Source: Ramlibacter aurantiacus (GTDB lineage Bacteria; Pseudomonadota; Gammaproteobacteria; Burkholderiales; Burkholderiaceae_C). From it: a stretch of DNA of 64,000 bases. The notes under the pieces were generated by a model, which saw nothing but the letters and a program-made list of their open reading frames with translations, did not search any database and was not told where the DNA came from. The stretch spans positions 124,001 through 188,000 of the forward strand of contig NZ_JAEQNA010000001.1 of NCBI RefSeq assembly GCF_016722895.1. Reading direction: 5' to 3'. Shown one piece after another: positions 31,675 to 42,986 of this stretch. A program made the position numbers and the translations under genes. Position 1 is the stretch's first letter; the number at the start of each line of letters is the position of its first letter.

Positions 31675-32495
31675 CCCAGCAACTCCAGAGCCTCATCGAC
31701 AACGCGTGGGAAAACCGCGCCAGCCTGTCGCCCAAGTCCGCCTCGCCCGAAATCTCGGACGCCGTCGATCACGTCATCGCCGAACTGAACAACGGCCACC
31801 TGCGCGTGGCCACCCGCGAAGGCGTGGGGCGCTGGACGGTGCACCAGTGGATCAAGAAAGCCGTGCTGCTGTCCTTCCGCCTCAAGGACAACGAAATCAT
31901 GAAAGCCGGCGACCTGGCCTTCTTCGACAAGGTGCCCACCAAGTTCGCGCACCTCACACCCGAAGAGATGGCCGCGACCGGCGTGCGCGTGGTGCCGCCG
32001 GCGGTGGCCCGTCGCGGCAGCTTCATCGCCCGCGGCGCGATCCTGATGCCCAGTTACGTGAACATCGGCGCCTACGTCGACGAAGGCACCATGGTCGACA
32101 CCTGGGCCACCGTGGGATCGTGCGCGCAGGTCGGCAAGAACGTGCACCTGTCCGGCGGCGTCGGCCTGGGCGGCGTGCTCGAGCCGCTGCAGGCCAACCC
32201 GACCATCATCGAAGACAACTGCTTCATCGGCGCACGCTCCGAAATCGTCGAGGGCGTCATCGTCGAGGAGAACTCGGTCATCTCCATGGGCGTGTACATC
32301 GGCCAGAGCACCCCCATCTACGACCGAGCCACCGGCAACGTGAGCTATGGCCGGGTGCCGGCCGGCTCGGTGGTCATCTCCGGCAGCCTGCCCAAGGACG
32401 GTGGCAAGTACTGCCTGTACGCGGCCATCATCGTCAAGCGCGTGGACGCCCAGACGCGGGCCAAGACCAGCCTGAACGACCTGCTGCGGGATTGA
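31671..32495 (+). CDS. dapD: Tetrahydrodipicolinate N-succinyltransferase
   Basis: 274 aa with a GTG start overlapping the dapC stop. It transfers succinyl from succinyl-CoA to tetrahydrodipicolinate. A helical N-domain is followed by a left-handed beta-helix made of hexapeptide repeats (~100-240; [51 protein letters not shown]). Length and motifs are standard. A dispersed repeat begins 4 bases after the stop. Confidence 0.97.
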   Translation: MTQQLQSLIDNAWENRASLSPKSASPEISDAVDHVIAELNNGHLRVATREGVGRWTVHQWIKKAVLLSFRLKDNEIMKAGDLAFFDKVPTKFAHLTPEEMAATGVRVVPPAVARRGSFIARGAILMPSYVNIGAYVDEGTMVDTWATVGSCAQVGKNVHLSGGVGLGGVLEPLQANPTIIEDNCFIGARSEIVEGVIVEENSVISMGVYIGQSTPIYDRATGNVSYGRVPAGSVVISGSLPKDGGKYCLYAAIIVKRVDAQTRAKTSLNDLLRD

Positions 32496-32499
32496 CATG

Positions 32500-32610
32500 C
32501 CCCCCCCGAAGCGGCTTCGCCGCCTCCCCCCAAGGGGGCGCAACCAGCGGCCCGGCCAAGCCGGTTCCGCGGTAGCCGCTGGAGCGGCCTGCCGCTGCGC
32601 GGCGGCCTGG
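32500..32610 (+). repeat. Dispersed ~110-bp GC-rich repeat, copy C
   Basis: Starts with eight Cs and GAAGCGGCTTCGCCGCC four bases after the dapD stop and ends GCCGCTGCGCGGCGGCC. It shares CAAGCCGGTTCCGCGGTAGC with copy A (reverse strand) apart from a few changes. Several GC-rich stem-loops are possible. Confidence 0.85.
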
Positions 32611-32664
32611 CAAGTCCACGCTTGTTCATTGGCTGCGCTTCTTGCCACCCCTTGAGGAGCCGTC

Positions 32665-33807
32665 ATGAATACGATGGAACGCATCCTGCGGCTGATGGCC
32701 GACAAGAAGGCCTCGGACGTGTACCTCTCGGCGCATGCGCCGGCGCAGCTTCGCATCAACGGCCAGTGCGTGCCGCTCAACCCGCAGGCGCTGCCGGCCG
32801 ACGCGCCGCGCGCGTTGCTGGCCGAGATCGTGCCAGCCGAGCGCCTGGCCGAACTCGAGCGCACGGGCGAGCTGAACATGGGCCGCACGCTGGAAGGCGT
32901 CGGCAGCTTCCGCATCTCGGCCATGCGCCAGCGCGGCTCGGTCGCCGCCGTCATCCGGCACATCCCCAACGAGATTCCGCCGCTGGACACGCTGTCGCTG
33001 CCCATGGTGCTGGGCGACCTGGTGATGGAAAAACGCGGCCTGATCCTCATGGTGGGCGCCACCGGCGCCGGCAAGAGCACCACGCTCGCCTCCATGATCG
33101 ACTGGCGCAACGAACGCAGCTCGGGCCACATCCTCACGATCGAGGACCCGATCGAATACATCTTCCGCAACAAGCGCAGCGTGGTGAACCAGCGCGAGAT
33201 CGGCACCGACACGCAGTCGCTGCAACTGGCCCTCAAGAATGCGCTGCGCCAGGCCCCCGACGTCATCCTGATCGGAGAGATCCGCGACCGCGACACCATG
33301 TCGGCCGCCATCGCGTACGCCCAGTCGGGCCACCTGTGCCTGGCGACGCTGCACGCCAGCAACAGCTACCAGGCCCTGAACCGCATCCTGTCGTTCTATC
33401 CGGTGGAGGTGCGCCCGACCATGCTGGGCGACCTGGCCGCCGCCTTGCGCGCCGTGGTGTCGCAGCGCCTGCTGCGCACCGTCCACGGCGGCCGCACCCC
33501 CGCGGTGGAGGTGATGCTCAATGCCCAGCTGGTGACGGAGCTGATCGAGAAGGGCGATTTCGCCGCACTTCGCGAAGCCATGGAGAAGTCACTGGCCGAA
33601 GGATCGCAGACCTTCGAGCAGGACATCGCCCGCCTGGTCACCGACGGCTTGGTCGACCGAAAGGAAGGGCTGGCCCACGCCGATTCGCCCAACAACCTGT
33701 TGTGGCGTTTGCAGAACGACTTCCAGAGCCGCGCCGTGGAGGCCGCACCGAACGATGAAGACGACCAACCCTCCTTCACCGAGATCACATTCGACGTGAA
33801 GCATTGA
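32665..33807 (+). CDS. pilU: Type IV pilus retraction ATPase PilU
   Basis: 380-aa PilT/PilU-type hexameric ATPase that helps retract type IV pili. ATG 32665 follows GAGGAGCC. Walker A GATGAGKST (~132-140), Asp-box region ILTIEDPIEYIF, Walker B VILIGEIRDRDTM and His box HLCLATLHASN are all present. The start MERILRLMADKKASDVYLSA and the acidic C-terminal tail (~350-380) favour PilU over PilT. No other pilus gene is adjacent; pilT is expected elsewhere. Confidence 0.92.
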   Translation: MNTMERILRLMADKKASDVYLSAHAPAQLRINGQCVPLNPQALPADAPRALLAEIVPAERLAELERTGELNMGRTLEGVGSFRISAMRQRGSVAAVIRHIPNEIPPLDTLSLPMVLGDLVMEKRGLILMVGATGAGKSTTLASMIDWRNERSSGHILTIEDPIEYIFRNKRSVVNQREIGTDTQSLQLALKNALRQAPDVILIGEIRDRDTMSAAIAYAQSGHLCLATLHASNSYQALNRILSFYPVEVRPTMLGDLAAALRAVVSQRLLRTVHGGRTPAVEVMLNAQLVTELIEKGDFAALREAMEKSLAEGSQTFEQDIARLVTDGLVDRKEGLAHADSPNNLLWRLQNDFQSRAVEAAPNDEDDQPSFTEITFDVKH

Positions 33808-33813
33808 GAACAT

Positions 33814-33921
33814 GCCCCCCGAAGCGGCCTAGCGGCCGCCACCCCCAGGGGGCGCCAGTAGCGGCCCGGCAAAGCCGGTTCCGCGTTGGCACTGGAGGGG
33901 CCTACCGCTGCGCGGTGGCTG
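33814..33921 (+). repeat. Dispersed ~110-bp GC-rich repeat, copy D
   Basis: Begins 6 bases after the pilU stop (CCCCCCGAAGCGGCCTAGCG) and runs to CTACCGCTGCGCGGTGGC. It is nearly the same as copy B over its last 70 bases. Same orientation as pilU. Confidence 0.85.
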
Positions 33922-33952
33922 CGATTCAGTCCGAACGGCACGGGTCTTTTCC

Positions 33953-36050
<2,098 letters not shown>

Positions 36051-36054
<4 letters not shown>

Positions 36055-37985
36055 TCACCCTTCGCGACGTCACCCTGCGCCGCGGCGCCAAGGTGCTGCT
36101 GGACCGCGTCTCCCTCACCATCAACCCCGGCGAGAAGGTCGGCCTGGTGGGACGCAACGGCGCCGGCAAGTCCACCCTGTTCGGCCTCTTCAACGGCAGC
36201 GTGCACGAAGACGGCGGCGACTTCTCCCGCCCGGCGCATTGGCAGCTGGCCCAGGTGGCTCAGAACATGCCCGAGACCGACCAGCCGGCCACCGAGTTCG
36301 TGCTGGCCGGCGACGAGCGGCTGATGGCCACGCGCGAGCGCCTGGCCGACGCCGAGGCCGCCCTGCACGCCGACCCCGACGACGCCGATGCCGGCATGGC
36401 CATCGCGCAGGCCCATGCCGACCTGCACGACGCCGGCGAGCACGATGCGGTTCCGCGAGCGCAGGCGCTGATCCTGGGGCTGGGCTTCAAGACCGACGAG
36501 GTGCAGCGGCCCGTCAACAGCTTCTCGGGTGGCTGGCGCATGCGGCTGCAGTTGGCCCGCGCGCTCATGAGCCCGTCGGACCTGCTGCTGCTGGACGAGC
36601 CCACCAACCACCTGGACCTGGACGCGCTGGTCTGGCTCGAGTCGTGGCTGCAGCGCTACCCGGGCACGCTCATCGTCATCAGCCACGACCGCGAGTTCCT
36701 CGACGCGGTGACGCAGGTCACGGTGCATATCGACCAGCAGAAACTCACGCGCTACGGCGGCAACTACAGCGCCTTCGAGCTGCTGCGCGCCGAGCAGCTG
36801 GAGCTGCAGCAGTCCGCCTTCTCGCGCCAGCAGGACAAGATCGCCCACCTGCAGAAGTTCATCGACCGCTTCAAGGCCAAGGCCACCAAGGCCCGCCAGG
36901 CACAGAGCCGCGTCAAGGCGCTGGAGCGCATGGAGCGCATCGCACCGGTGCTGGCCGAGGCCGACTTCAGCTTCGAGTTCAAGGAGCCGCCCAACCTGCC
37001 CAACCCCATGCTGGCGATCAGCGACGCGAGCTTCGGCTATGCGGCGTCGCCCGAGCCCAAGGTCATCCTGCGGCAGGTCAGCCGATCGGTGCTGGCCGGG
37101 CAGCGCATCGGCATCCTGGGCGCCAATGGCCAGGGCAAGTCCACGCTGGTCAAGACCATCGCGCATGACATCCCGCTGCTGTCCGGCACCGTCACCGAGG
37201 GCAAGGGACTGGCCATCGGCTACTTCGCCCAGCAGGAACTGGACGTGCTGCACGTGGACAGCAATCCGCTCGAACACATGATCCGGCTGGCACGGGACAG
37301 CGGCCCGCCGGCGCGCGAGCAGGAACTGCGCAACTTCCTGGGCAGCTTCAACTTCTCCGGCGACATGGTGGCCCAGCCCGTGGGCACCATGAGCGGCGGC
37401 GAGAAGGCGCGGCTGGTGCTGGCCATGATGGTCTGGCAACGCCCCAACCTGCTGCTGCTGGACGAGCCCACCAACCACCTCGACCTGGCCACCCGCGAGG
37501 CGCTCTCGGTGGCGCTGAACGAGTTCGAAGGCACGGTGATGCTGGTCAGCCACGACCGGGCGCTGCTGCGCGCCGTGTGCGACGAGTTCTGGCTGGTCGG
37601 CCGCGGCGAGGTGCGGCCCTTCGACGGCGACCTGGACGACTACCAGGCCTATTTGCTGGACGAGTCGCGCCGGCTGCGCGACGAGGCCCGCGCCGCCACG
37701 GCCGCGGCCGCCCCACCCCCACCGCCGCAGCCCGAGCCGGCCCGACAGCGCCAGCAGGCCGCCGCCCAGCTGCGGCCGCTGCGCAAGGAGCTGGAGAAGA
37801 CCGAGTCACGCATGGTGGTGCTGGAAGGGGAGAAGCAGGCGCTGGAGAAGCGACTGTCGCAGTCCTTGCCTCCGGCTGAACTGGCCGAGTCGGGCCGGCG
37901 GTTGAAGGCGCTGGGCGAGGAGCTGCATTCGCTGGAGGAACGCTGGCTGGCCTTGTCGGGGGAGATCGAGCAGGCGGGAGGGTGA
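36051..37985 (+). CDS. ABC-F family ATPase (YheS-like)
   Basis: 644-aa soluble protein with two ABC ATPase domains (~1-245 and ~315-540) and no membrane segments. Walker A motifs GRNGAGKST and GANGQGKST, signatures FSGGWRMRLQLARAL and MSGGEKARLVLAMM, and two LLLLDEPTNHLDL Walker B motifs. The arginine/lysine-rich linker (DRFKAKATKARQAQSRVKAL) that contacts the ribosome is present, and the C-terminal ~90 residues form a coiled coil. ABC-F proteins act on translating ribosomes; the subgroup looks like YheS. Confidence 0.92.
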
Positions 37986-38007
37986 CCGCGCTCGAACGGA
38001 GATCCGG

Positions 38008-38823
38008 CTAATCCGTCTCCCCCAGCCTTTCCCCCTCCTGCGCCTCCTCGACGGCGTCCTTCGCCGGCTGCTTCCCCTGCGCCTGCGGCGCACGGGCGTT
38101 CATCACCATCTCCCCCATCCAGGTGACCAGCAGGTCGGTGTACGCCTTCTGGCAGTTCGGATCGGACAGCCCATGATCCGCTCCCTGCATGAGCCGGTAG
38201 GTGAGCGAACGGGCCTGGCTGCAGGCATCGCGGTAGTTGCGCACGGTCTGCCGTGGCACCACCGGATCGTCCTCGGACTCGACGATCAGCACGTCACCGC
38301 GGAAGGCCGCGCAGGCGGCCAGGGCCCGGTTCTCCTCGGGCGAGACCACGCGGCGCCGCAAGGCCATCAGTTCGTCGCGCGAAAGGCTGCGCTTGGGCAC
38401 ATGCCAGTCCTCGTCCTTGTAAAGCGCCGGCACCCGCAGGCTCAGCCAGCGCACCGGTCGCAGCGAAGTGGCCACGGCCGCCAGGTAGGCTCCGTAGCTG
38501 CTGCCCACCAGGGCCACCGCCGCCGGATCGACCGCGGGGTGATTCACCAGTGCGTCGTAGGCGGCCAGCAAGTCGCGCAGGTTGTCCTCCCGGCTGACCA
38601 ACTCGCGGTCGGCCTTGTGCCGCACGTGCCCCCGCAGGTCGAAGGTCAGGCAGATGCAGCCGTGCCGGGCGATCTCGTGGGCGCGCTCCAGGTACTGCGC
38701 CTGCGAGCCGTCCCAGCCGTGCACCAGCAGCACGCCCGGGACCATGGTTTCGGGGCCGACCAGCGTGCCGGCGATGCGGGTGCCGTCCACGTGGATGTCG
38801 ATGCCGAGCGCGCGCGTCGTCAT
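38008..38823 (-). CDS. Alpha/beta hydrolase
   Basis: 271 aa. VLLVHGWDGSQAQY (oxyanion region), nucleophile Ser in ALVGSSYGAYLAA, acid in VESEDDPVVP and His in MQGADHGLSDPN give a complete catalytic triad. The last ~35 residues are a polar, charged tail. Substrate unknown. The ATG overlaps the stop of the DUF3182 gene by four bases, so the two are one unit. Confidence 0.87.
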   Translation of the reverse strand: MTTRALGIDIHVDGTRIAGTLVGPETMVPGVLLVHGWDGSQAQYLERAHEIARHGCICLTFDLRGHVRHKADRELVSREDNLRDLLAAYDALVNHPAVDPAAVALVGSSYGAYLAAVATSLRPVRWLSLRVPALYKDEDWHVPKRSLSRDELMALRRRVVSPEENRALAACAAFRGDVLIVESEDDPVVPRQTVRNYRDACSQARSLTYRLMQGADHGLSDPNCQKAYTDLLVTWMGEMVMNARAPQAQGKQPAKDAVEEAQEGERLGETD

Positions 38824-39929
38824 AGGGGAACCACACAGCTGTACTTGACCAGTCGGCCGACCTCGGGGTCGGTGCCGTCGAAGTGGACATGGGCCCCCGG
38901 GGGGACCACGGCGGCGGGGCCGAAACGCTCGGCGCCCGCCACGCGCACGACCCGGCAGTCGCGGCGCTCGCGGAATTGCTCCAGGGCCACCAGCTCGGGA
39001 CCGGTGGCGCCGCCCGCGCGCCAGGACTGCTCCAGCACGCCGGAGCAGGCCCGACCGGCGGCGGCGCGTCCGACCGCCACGTCGTAATTGCTGCGCGAGG
39101 CATAGAAGGCCGGGAAACAGGTCCGCACGGCCGCGTCGTACTGCCGGGCCTGGTCGATGGCGCGGCGCACCTCGGGCGGCAACTCCAGGGCCGTCAGCGC
39201 ATCGAAGCCGCCCAGCACCACCACCAGGTCGGAGCCGCCGAACACCTCGCGGTCCTGGTTGTCACGCGTCAGTGCCTGGGTGCCGTGGTAGCTGGCCAGG
39301 AGGTCGCCCACCCGGACCTGCCCGACACTGAAGGTGCGCACCTCTTCCAGGTTTTGCTCGAGCACCAGGCCGTGGCCGATCTCCTCGGACCCGATCTGTT
39401 CGAGCTGGCCCTGCAGCTCCAGCGCGTCATGCGCCACCGACTGGCCGCGACCGCCAGTGGCGCGCACCGGCTTCAGCCGCACCGGCCCGTGCCGCAGCAA
39501 CGCGTCACCGGCCAGCCGGGCATCGTCCAAGGAAAACGCGGCATAGCCGCCCAGCACGGCACCTCGCAAGCGATCGCTCATTTCGGGCCGCCAGCTCGGC
39601 GGCGCTGCCGGCCGGTCGCCGTACAGCGGATGGCTGATGGCCTTGCTGGCGACGAAGGCGTCCGGCACCACGCCACCGAACAGGTCGTCCGGCCCGGTGA
39701 TCCCCAGGGCCTGCGCCTGCTGCAGCGTGAGCGTGCTGCTCGGCACGAAGTAAGGCGCGGCACGGTACCGCTGGCCCGGCCGGAACATGCCGCCGAACGA
39801 TTCCCCGCGCAGCCGCGCCAGCCGCTTCGCGTAGTCGAGCAGCGTGTCCCGCTCGTGGGCGCTGGCGTGGTCGTGGGCGTCCGGCACGTGGGCCACGACG
39901 ACGCGCGGGGAGCTTGGGGGCTTGTGCAC
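38820..39929 (-). CDS. DUF3182 family protein
   Basis: 369 aa from a GTG start at 39929. The central part (GPVRLKPVRATGGRGQSV..., GLVLEQNLEEVRTFSVGQVRVG) has the look of an ATP-grasp fold, which is how I recognise DUF3182 proteins of Burkholderiales. Substrate and reaction are unknown. It is the first gene of a two-gene unit with the hydrolase and is divergent from the PEBP gene across a 210-base gap in which I see no clear site. Confidence 0.8.
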   Translation of the reverse strand: MHKPPSSPRVVVAHVPDAHDHASAHERDTLLDYAKRLARLRGESFGGMFRPGQRYRAAPYFVPSSTLTLQQAQALGITGPDDLFGGVVPDAFVASKAISHPLYGDRPAAPPSWRPEMSDRLRGAVLGGYAAFSLDDARLAGDALLRHGPVRLKPVRATGGRGQSVAHDALELQGQLEQIGSEEIGHGLVLEQNLEEVRTFSVGQVRVGDLLASYHGTQALTRDNQDREVFGGSDLVVVLGGFDALTALELPPEVRRAIDQARQYDAAVRTCFPAFYASRSNYDVAVGRAAAGRACSGVLEQSWRAGGATGPELVALEQFRERRDCRVVRVAGAERFGPAAVVPPGAHVHFDGTDPEVGRLVKYSCVVPL

Positions 39930-40139
39930 CTGGGTTGGCCGATGGGTGGGTGGTCCAGCTGTTCATTGTTCGAGCATGCCCGGCCGCAACCCTGTCGGAC
40001 AACACCCCGGCCTATCCCTCGCCCACTCGCACTTGGGCGCCGGCCGATCCGCCCTACGCTGTTCCCATCCGGCCCCGCGTGCCCGCCTGTACGGGCCCCG
40101 GTGCCCACTCCACCCACTTCAAGAAGGGAACACACCGCG

Positions 40140-40646
40140 ATGGAAACCACGCACGCCCGGGGACCCGACATCCCCACCTCCCTGACCATCACCTCGTCCA
40201 GCATCGCCGACGGCCGCATCCAGCGCGTGCACGCCTGCCGCGAGCAGGGGGGCGAGGACCAGTCGTTGTCGCTGACCGTGCACGGCTTGCCGCCGGAGAC
40301 CCGGTTCCTCTGCGTCATCGTGGACGACCCGGATGCGATGAAGCCCACCGGCAAGGTCTGGGTGCACTGGAACGTCTTCAACATCGAGACGCGCGGCGAG
40401 ATGGTGGACTTCCGCGCCGGCCAGCCGCTCGGCGGCGAGGTCGGCCTCAACTCGTCGGGCCAGGCGGCCTACCAGGGCATGTGCCCACCGGACGGGCGGC
40501 ACACCTATCGCCTGGCGGTGTTCGCCTCGCGCGAGCGCCTGCAGGTGGACACCAGCAAGCCCTGGACGCTCGACGACTTCCAGCGTGCCTACGGCAACCG
40601 CACCATCGGCTCGGCGCAGGTCAGCGCCCAGTTCGGCGGCGACTGA
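40140..40646 (+). CDS. YbhB/YbcL-type phosphatidylethanolamine-binding-like protein
   Basis: 168 aa from ATG 40140 (AAGAAGGGAACACACCGCG upstream). The PEBP core is clear: LCVIVDDPDAMKPTGKVWVHWNVFNI and GMCPPDGRHTYRLAVFA. No signal peptide, so cytoplasmic. Bacterial members bind small anionic ligands, but the role is unknown. Confidence 0.92.
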   Translation: METTHARGPDIPTSLTITSSSIADGRIQRVHACREQGGEDQSLSLTVHGLPPETRFLCVIVDDPDAMKPTGKVWVHWNVFNIETRGEMVDFRAGQPLGGEVGLNSSGQAAYQGMCPPDGRHTYRLAVFASRERLQVDTSKPWTLDDFQRAYGNRTIGSAQVSAQFGGD

Positions 40647-40718
40647 GGGTCGACCGGATCCCACGGACCCGGCCGGAGCGGGTAGGCTGGGCGGCTTCAA
40701 CCATGGAAGGAGCTGAAC

Positions 40719-41039
40719 GTGGCAGTGCCCTGGGGAGTGCTGGTATCGACGCTGCCGACGCTGATCGATTCGGCCGGCAAGCTGTTCAAGAAAGCCGACG
40801 CGACGGCCCGATTGCCCGAAGTGCGGGGCAGCGACGACGCCAGCGTGCGCGCCATCGCCGCCCGCCTGGAAGCCCTGGAAGACCTGCAGGCGGACCAGGC
40901 GCAGCTGCTCAAGCAGGCGATCGAACAGTTGCAGCAGATGGCGGTGAAGTCCGCGGCGGCCGAGCGGCGGGCCTGGGTGGCGATCGTGATTGCCGTCGTG
41001 TCGGCGGGCATCGCCGCGGCGGCGTGGCTGGTGGGGTGA
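40719..41039 (+). CDS. Small tail-anchored coiled-coil protein
   Basis: 106 aa from GTG 40719 after AAGGAGCTGAAC. Residues ~40-85 predict a coiled coil rich in Glu, Gln and Leu (LEALEDLQADQAQLLKQAIE). A single hydrophobic helix closes the protein (WVAIVIAVVSAGIAAAAWLV). No family recognised; its build is that of a C-terminally membrane-anchored protein. Confidence 0.7.
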   Translation: MAVPWGVLVSTLPTLIDSAGKLFKKADATARLPEVRGSDDASVRAIAARLEALEDLQADQAQLLKQAIEQLQQMAVKSAAAERRAWVAIVIAVVSAGIAAAAWLVG

Positions 41040-41048
41040 AACGGTGAG

Positions 41049-41639
41049 GTGACACCCCGCGCCCGCGGACGCCAGCAAGGCATCAGCAATCGATGGGCAT
41101 GGTTCGCAGAATCGGCGGCCCCACTGCTCACCGAAACGGACCTCGCCTTGATCCTCGAACCACCCGCGACCCACCAGCCGACTGATCGCAGGGGCTGGAA
41201 CTCCCCGCTTGCTGCTGCCGGGGCGGTCCCCACGCCCTGCCTGCAAGACGTCGCCGAAGATGACCTGGAGATCCTCTATGCGCAGGCTTACGACCGCCTG
41301 GTGGCGCGCTGCCCGCAGGAGGCACTGGAAGACCTGCACCGTCTGGTGATCGCGCGACACCGCGACACCAGCTTCCGCTACGCATACGGGCTCGCACTGC
41401 AGCAGGTCGAAAGGCCCATCGAAGCCGCGGCCCAGTTCGCCTGCGTCCTGCTGATCGACGCGCATGACGCCGGCGCGGCCCTTCGCCTCGGGGAATGCCT
41501 GGAGGCCGCTGGCGACTTCGCCAAGGCGTGAGAGGCCTGGCGCCTGTCCATCGCACTAGCCAGGAAGACCGGGACCTGGCATCAAACCATGTCAAGGGCC
41601 GAAGCGCATCTGGATCGTGTGCAACTGGGATGGAGCTGA
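41049..41639 (+). pseudogene. Type III secretion chaperone-like (SycD/LcrH) TPR gene with in-frame TGA
   Basis: The frame from GTG 41049 gives 160 aa and stops at TGA 41529-41531. The same frame continues for another 35 codons without interruption to TGA 41637-41639. Residues ~70-160 (LEILYAQAYDRLVARCPQEA..., SFRYAYGLALQQVERPIEAA, LRLGECLEAAGDFAKA) read like the three TPR repeats of class II type III chaperones, and the codons past the TGA (EAWRLSIALARKTGTWHQTM) complete the last repeat as in LcrH. A C-to-T change in a CGA codon would explain the stop. Either the gene is decaying or a truncated protein is made. No secretion-apparatus gene is in the window. The ribosome binding site is poor and the true start may be internal. 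Confidence 0.6.
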
Positions 41640-41643
41640 TGCC

Positions 41644-42237
41644 ATGCAGGGACTGAATCGCGTTACCTATTCTTTTTCGCAACCGGTGGCTGCGCTTGAA
41701 CTGCAGGCAGCTCCCGCCGAATCGTCTTTACCCCCGGAAGGACCCTTGGAGATTGCCCCACCGCGCCCGCCTCGCGAGCGGGGTTCGACTAGCGCCTGCG
41801 AACGCGTGCGGCAACGGCTCGACGCCATCCGCACGCAGCTCGCCGGTCCCGCGGCAACCGTCGTTGCGTTGGGCCGATCTGCGCTGTGCGGCTTCCTGGC
41901 TTCAAGACACCAGGCAGACCCGGCGGTATCGGGCGTCTACGCTGCCGGTGCCGTTCTCAGTCTCATCAGCGAGGTGGCACTCCGTCGCTCCTTTCAAGAT
42001 GATCGACATGAAGGAATTCTGCGGGGGGCGACGTTCAGCTCCGAAGGTGCCCTGCTGGCCAGCTTCCTCTACTTAGGACTCAACAGCGACGATCAGCTCT
42101 CTTGGGCCGGCGTGCTACTGACGGTGGTCTGGGCCTCGCTCATACCTCGCCGCGAATATTCCGGCAGCAGCGGACCCGAGATCGAAGTCATCGAGGAGCC
42201 CGCTGGTCAGGCGGGAGCAGGACCTCAGTACGTCTGA
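41644..42237 (+). CDS. Hypothetical protein, Pro-rich N-terminus and hydrophobic C-half
   Basis: 197 aa; ATG 41644 lies 4 bases after the end of the extended chaperone-like frame, with TGGAGCTGATGCC upstream. Residues ~1-60 are Ser/Pro/Glu-rich and likely disordered. Residues ~85-170 hold three hydrophobic stretches (VYAAGAVLSLISEVAL, EGALLASFLYLGLN, AGVLLTVVWASLI). The position behind a SycD-like gene suggests a secreted partner such as a translocator or effector, but that is only context. The 3' end overlaps the convergent permease gene by 13 bases. Confidence 0.6.
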   Translation: MQGLNRVTYSFSQPVAALELQAAPAESSLPPEGPLEIAPPRPPRERGSTSACERVRQRLDAIRTQLAGPAATVVALGRSALCGFLASRHQADPAVSGVYAAGAVLSLISEVALRRSFQDDRHEGILRGATFSSEGALLASFLYLGLNSDDQLSWAGVLLTVVWASLIPRREYSGSSGPEIEVIEEPAGQAGAGPQYV

Positions 42238-42986
42238 CGCGGCGCCTGGCCCAGTTTCAAGGTCGTGGCCAGGCCCAGCAGGCACAGGGCCAGCGCCACG
42301 CAGGCGCCGCTGGGCCAGTCGAGGGCGGTCGAGAACGCGAGCCCGCCGGCACAAGCCAGCGCCCCCGCGCCAATCGACGCGGGCAGGCTGCCGCCGCGCC
42401 GCGCCCACAGGGCCGGCCCGATCAGCAGGCCGAATACCACGTACAAGCCCAGCACCGGCACCGCCACGCTCAGCGCGATGGCGAACACCGGGTAGAACAG
42501 CGCGTCCCGATCCAGCCAGCGACGAACCAGCGCCAGCCCCGGCACGACCACCGCCGCCACGGCCAGTCCGCCGAGCGCGCCCCAGTCGGCCCACAGCACA
42601 TCGGCCGCCAGCAGCGCCGACAACCGCTCGCGCCCATGCGGGTCATGGCTGGCGGCCAGCAAGGCGGCACTGGCGGCGGCCACGTAGACCAGGCCGATCA
42701 GGGCCTCGCGCTGATGGGGCCAGCGCCTGGCGAGCCACCACACCCCGGCCGCGCCGGCCAGTGCAGCAGCCGCCGCCGAGCCGGCCTGCACCACCGCCGA
42801 GGGCTGCTCCACCAGCAGCCCGGCCGCCAGCGTGCCGCAGGCCGCCACCTGCGCCACCGCCAGGTCGATGAACACCACGCCGCGCCGCAGCACCTGCACC
42901 CCCAGCGGCACCAGCACCAGGCAGGCGGCCAGCAAGGCGGCCAGCGGCGCGGCCAGCCAGGCCAGTTCAGCCGCCCCGCCGCTCAT
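42225..42986 (-). CDS. Zinc/manganese-type ABC permease (ZnuB-like)
   Basis: 253-aa permease with about eight hydrophobic helices. FIDLAVAQVAACGTLAAGLL and VFGLLIGPALWARRGGSLPA are signatures of the ZnuB/TroC family. The ATG overlaps the stop of the substrate-binding gene by four bases. No ATPase gene is found next to it in the window, which is unusual for this operon type. Confidence 0.88.
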   Translation of the reverse strand: MSGGAAELAWLAAPLAALLAACLVLVPLGVQVLRRGVVFIDLAVAQVAACGTLAAGLLVEQPSAVVQAGSAAAAALAGAAGVWWLARRWPHQREALIGLVYVAAASAALLAASHDPHGRERLSALLAADVLWADWGALGGLAVAAVVVPGLALVRRWLDRDALFYPVFAIALSVAVPVLGLYVVFGLLIGPALWARRGGSLPASIGAGALACAGGLAFSTALDWPSGACVALALCLLGLATTLKLGQAPRQTY

